From Desulfuromonas sp. (GTDB taxonomy: Bacteria; Desulfobacterota; Desulfuromonadia; Desulfuromonadales; Trichloromonadaceae), in assembly GCA_030145265.1 (NCBI GenBank), contig JAQYWA010000117.1:1-6634 (forward strand): a stretch of 6,634 bases of DNA, written 5' to 3'. The notes beneath the pieces are model-generated. The model had not been told where the DNA came from and searched no databases. It worked only from the letters and a program-made list of their open reading frames with translations. Below are positions 6,215 through 6,634 of this stretch, one piece after another (positions within the stretch are counted from its first letter, which is position 1; each line of letters opens with the position of its first letter). Both the position numbers and the translations under genes were made by a program.

Positions 6215-6250
6215 AAGACGGCCCACCGAGAATGGCAAGGCCGTCTTATT
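6215..6250 (+). terminator. Bidirectional intrinsic-terminator-like hairpin
   Basis: AAGACGGCC (6215-6223) and GGCCGTCTT (6239-6247) form a perfect 9-bp stem with a 15-base loop. TTATTTGTT follows on the plus strand; on the minus strand the stem is followed by TTCATC after its own TT, making TTTT. It sits about 60 bases upstream of the small ORF on the minus strand and may insulate the ATPase region from rightward neighbours. Confidence 0.6.
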
Positions 6251-6321
6251 TGTTGTGTCAGAATGTTTTCCTGTCGATTACCTGCTATTTACAGCGGTTC
6301 CTATAACCCCTGCATTACGAG

Positions 6322-6355
6322 AAAGGCCCACTCCGGAAACAGGGTGGGCCTTTTC
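6322..6355 (+). terminator. Strong intrinsic-terminator-like hairpin
   Basis: AAAGGCCCAC (6322-6331) and GTGGGCCTTT (6344-6353) form a perfect 10-bp stem with a 12-base loop, with the T-run TTTT (6351-6354) on the plus strand. The minus strand reads GGCCTTTCTCG, a weaker tract. No gene ends just before it on the plus strand. Confidence 0.7.
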
Positions 6356-6500
6356 GATATCTGACATGTGGTAATTTATGGGAATGAAATTTTTCTACAG
6401 CCTCAACGGTAGAGATAAGCGGCAGCGAACAATTTGCGACCCACCGAATTTTTCAAAATTTAGCAGCCTGCGTTTTCCGTCCGCTTGTAATAGTAAGTAT

Positions 6501-6530
6501 CCCCCGGTAAAACCGGGGGCTTTATTTGTT
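6501..6530 (+). terminator. Intrinsic-terminator-like GC hairpin
   Basis: CCCCCGGT (6501-6508) and ACCGGGGG (6512-6519) form a very stable stem (seven to eight pairs) capped by a tight A-rich loop, followed by CTTTATTTGTT on the plus strand. The minus strand lacks a T-run, so this one points to plus-strand transcription from about 6360-6500, where I see no gene. Confidence 0.65.
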
Positions 6531-6531
6531 A

Positions 6532-6546
6532 GCCCCTCAAAGGGGC
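6532..6546. repeat. Small GC hairpin after the third terminator
   Basis: GCCCC (6532-6536) pairs with GGGGC (6542-6546) around TCAAA. It starts 12 bases after the previous hairpin. No T-run follows on either strand. It may be part of the same RNA structure or element end. Confidence 0.45.
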
Positions 6547-6596
6547 CGAAAGTCAAAACCGTTATCCATCGGAGCACAGAGTTTATAGGGACGAAC

Positions 6597-6626
6597 GGCG
6601 CTGGCAGTCAGCGGAGGAGTAGCGCC
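6597..6626 (+). promoter_or_regulatory. Ribosome binding site within a possible hairpin
   Basis: GGAGGAG (6613-6619) is a strong Shine-Dalgarno for the ATG at 6628 (about eight bases from AGGAG). GGCGCT (6597-6602) is the exact reverse complement of AGCGCC (6621-6626), so the ribosome binding site would lie in the loop of a six-pair stem. This might tune translation, or be chance in GC-rich DNA. Confidence 0.35.
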
Positions 6627-6627
6627 A

Positions 6628-6634
6628 ATGACCA
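6628..6634 (+). CDS. Probable start of a gene cut by the window edge
   Basis: ATG ACC A follows a strong Shine-Dalgarno at proper spacing, which is what a gene start looks like. Only two codons are present, so nothing can be said about the product. The base composition just before it rises in GC again. Confidence 0.35.

Larger units (their letters stand above)
6153..6627. other. Region without a convincing gene, with several hairpins
   Basis: No complete gene is supported here. A plus frame from ATG 6378/6384 stays open to the window end, but it lacks a spaced ribosome binding site, runs through two strong hairpins and has a composition unlike a protein, so I do not call it. The region holds three terminator-like hairpins (6215-6250, 6322-6355, 6501-6530) and a small stem (6532-6546), listed separately. 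It may carry small RNAs or element ends. Confidence 0.5.

Noticed and set aside
6378..6634. Plus-strand frame open to the window edge
   Set aside because: It lacks a spaced ribosome binding site and passes through a strong terminator hairpin, and its translation looks random.
6550..6634. Possible riboswitch or group II intron start before the edge ATG
   Set aside because: I compared it by eye with cyclic-di-GMP, cobalamin and TPP riboswitch cores and with group II intron 5' ends and found no adequate match.

Overview
The window looks like chromosomal DNA of a Gram-negative bacterium. A deltaproteobacterial (Desulfuromonas/Geobacter-like) host is my guess. It rests on general resemblance of the proteins and GC-rich coding style and cannot be proved from this sequence alone. 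The left part (to about 3.85 kb) is GC-rich; the right part (from about 3.9 kb) is clearly richer in A and T.

Layout. Positions 1-342 are non-coding and full of symmetry: a perfect 16-bp inverted repeat of REP/transposon-end type, a 10-bp GC hairpin, a 20-bp near-palindrome and an imperfect inverted repeat just after the end of cstA. Positions 343-2085 (minus) encode a CstA-family transporter, probably for pyruvate or a similar small carboxylate. It is transcribed divergently from a class II (MOFRL) glycerate 2-kinase at 2296-3672 (plus). Both have good ribosome binding sites, and a plausible sigma-70 promoter lies in front of cstA. The pair suggests local handling of three-carbon acids: uptake by one, phosphorylation of glycerate to 2-phosphoglycerate by the other. 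That link is inference.

Positions 3673-4218 are a graveyard. First comes the C-terminal piece of a thermonuclease-like (SNase-fold) gene on the minus strand with an in-frame TAG. Then come three imperfect repeats spaced exactly 24 bp apart plus an inverted repeat, resembling the multiple terminal repeats of IS21-type elements, and then unassigned sequence. Base composition shifts at this point.

Positions 4219-5934 (minus) encode a predicted ATPase of the ABC class (COG3044/ABC_ATPase type), with clear Walker A and Walker B motifs and a GTG start backed by a strong Shine-Dalgarno. A possible 45-residue protein with a CxxC motif lies just upstream on the same strand. The rest (6153-6634) has no convincing complete gene but holds three intrinsic-terminator-like hairpins and a fourth small hairpin. 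At the right edge there is a ribosome binding site and ATG that probably begin another gene.

No CRISPR array, tRNA, rRNA or complete transposase gene is visible. The points most worth following are the ABC-class ATPase with its small upstream ORF, the run of terminators without matching genes, and the nuclease/IS relic at the composition boundary.
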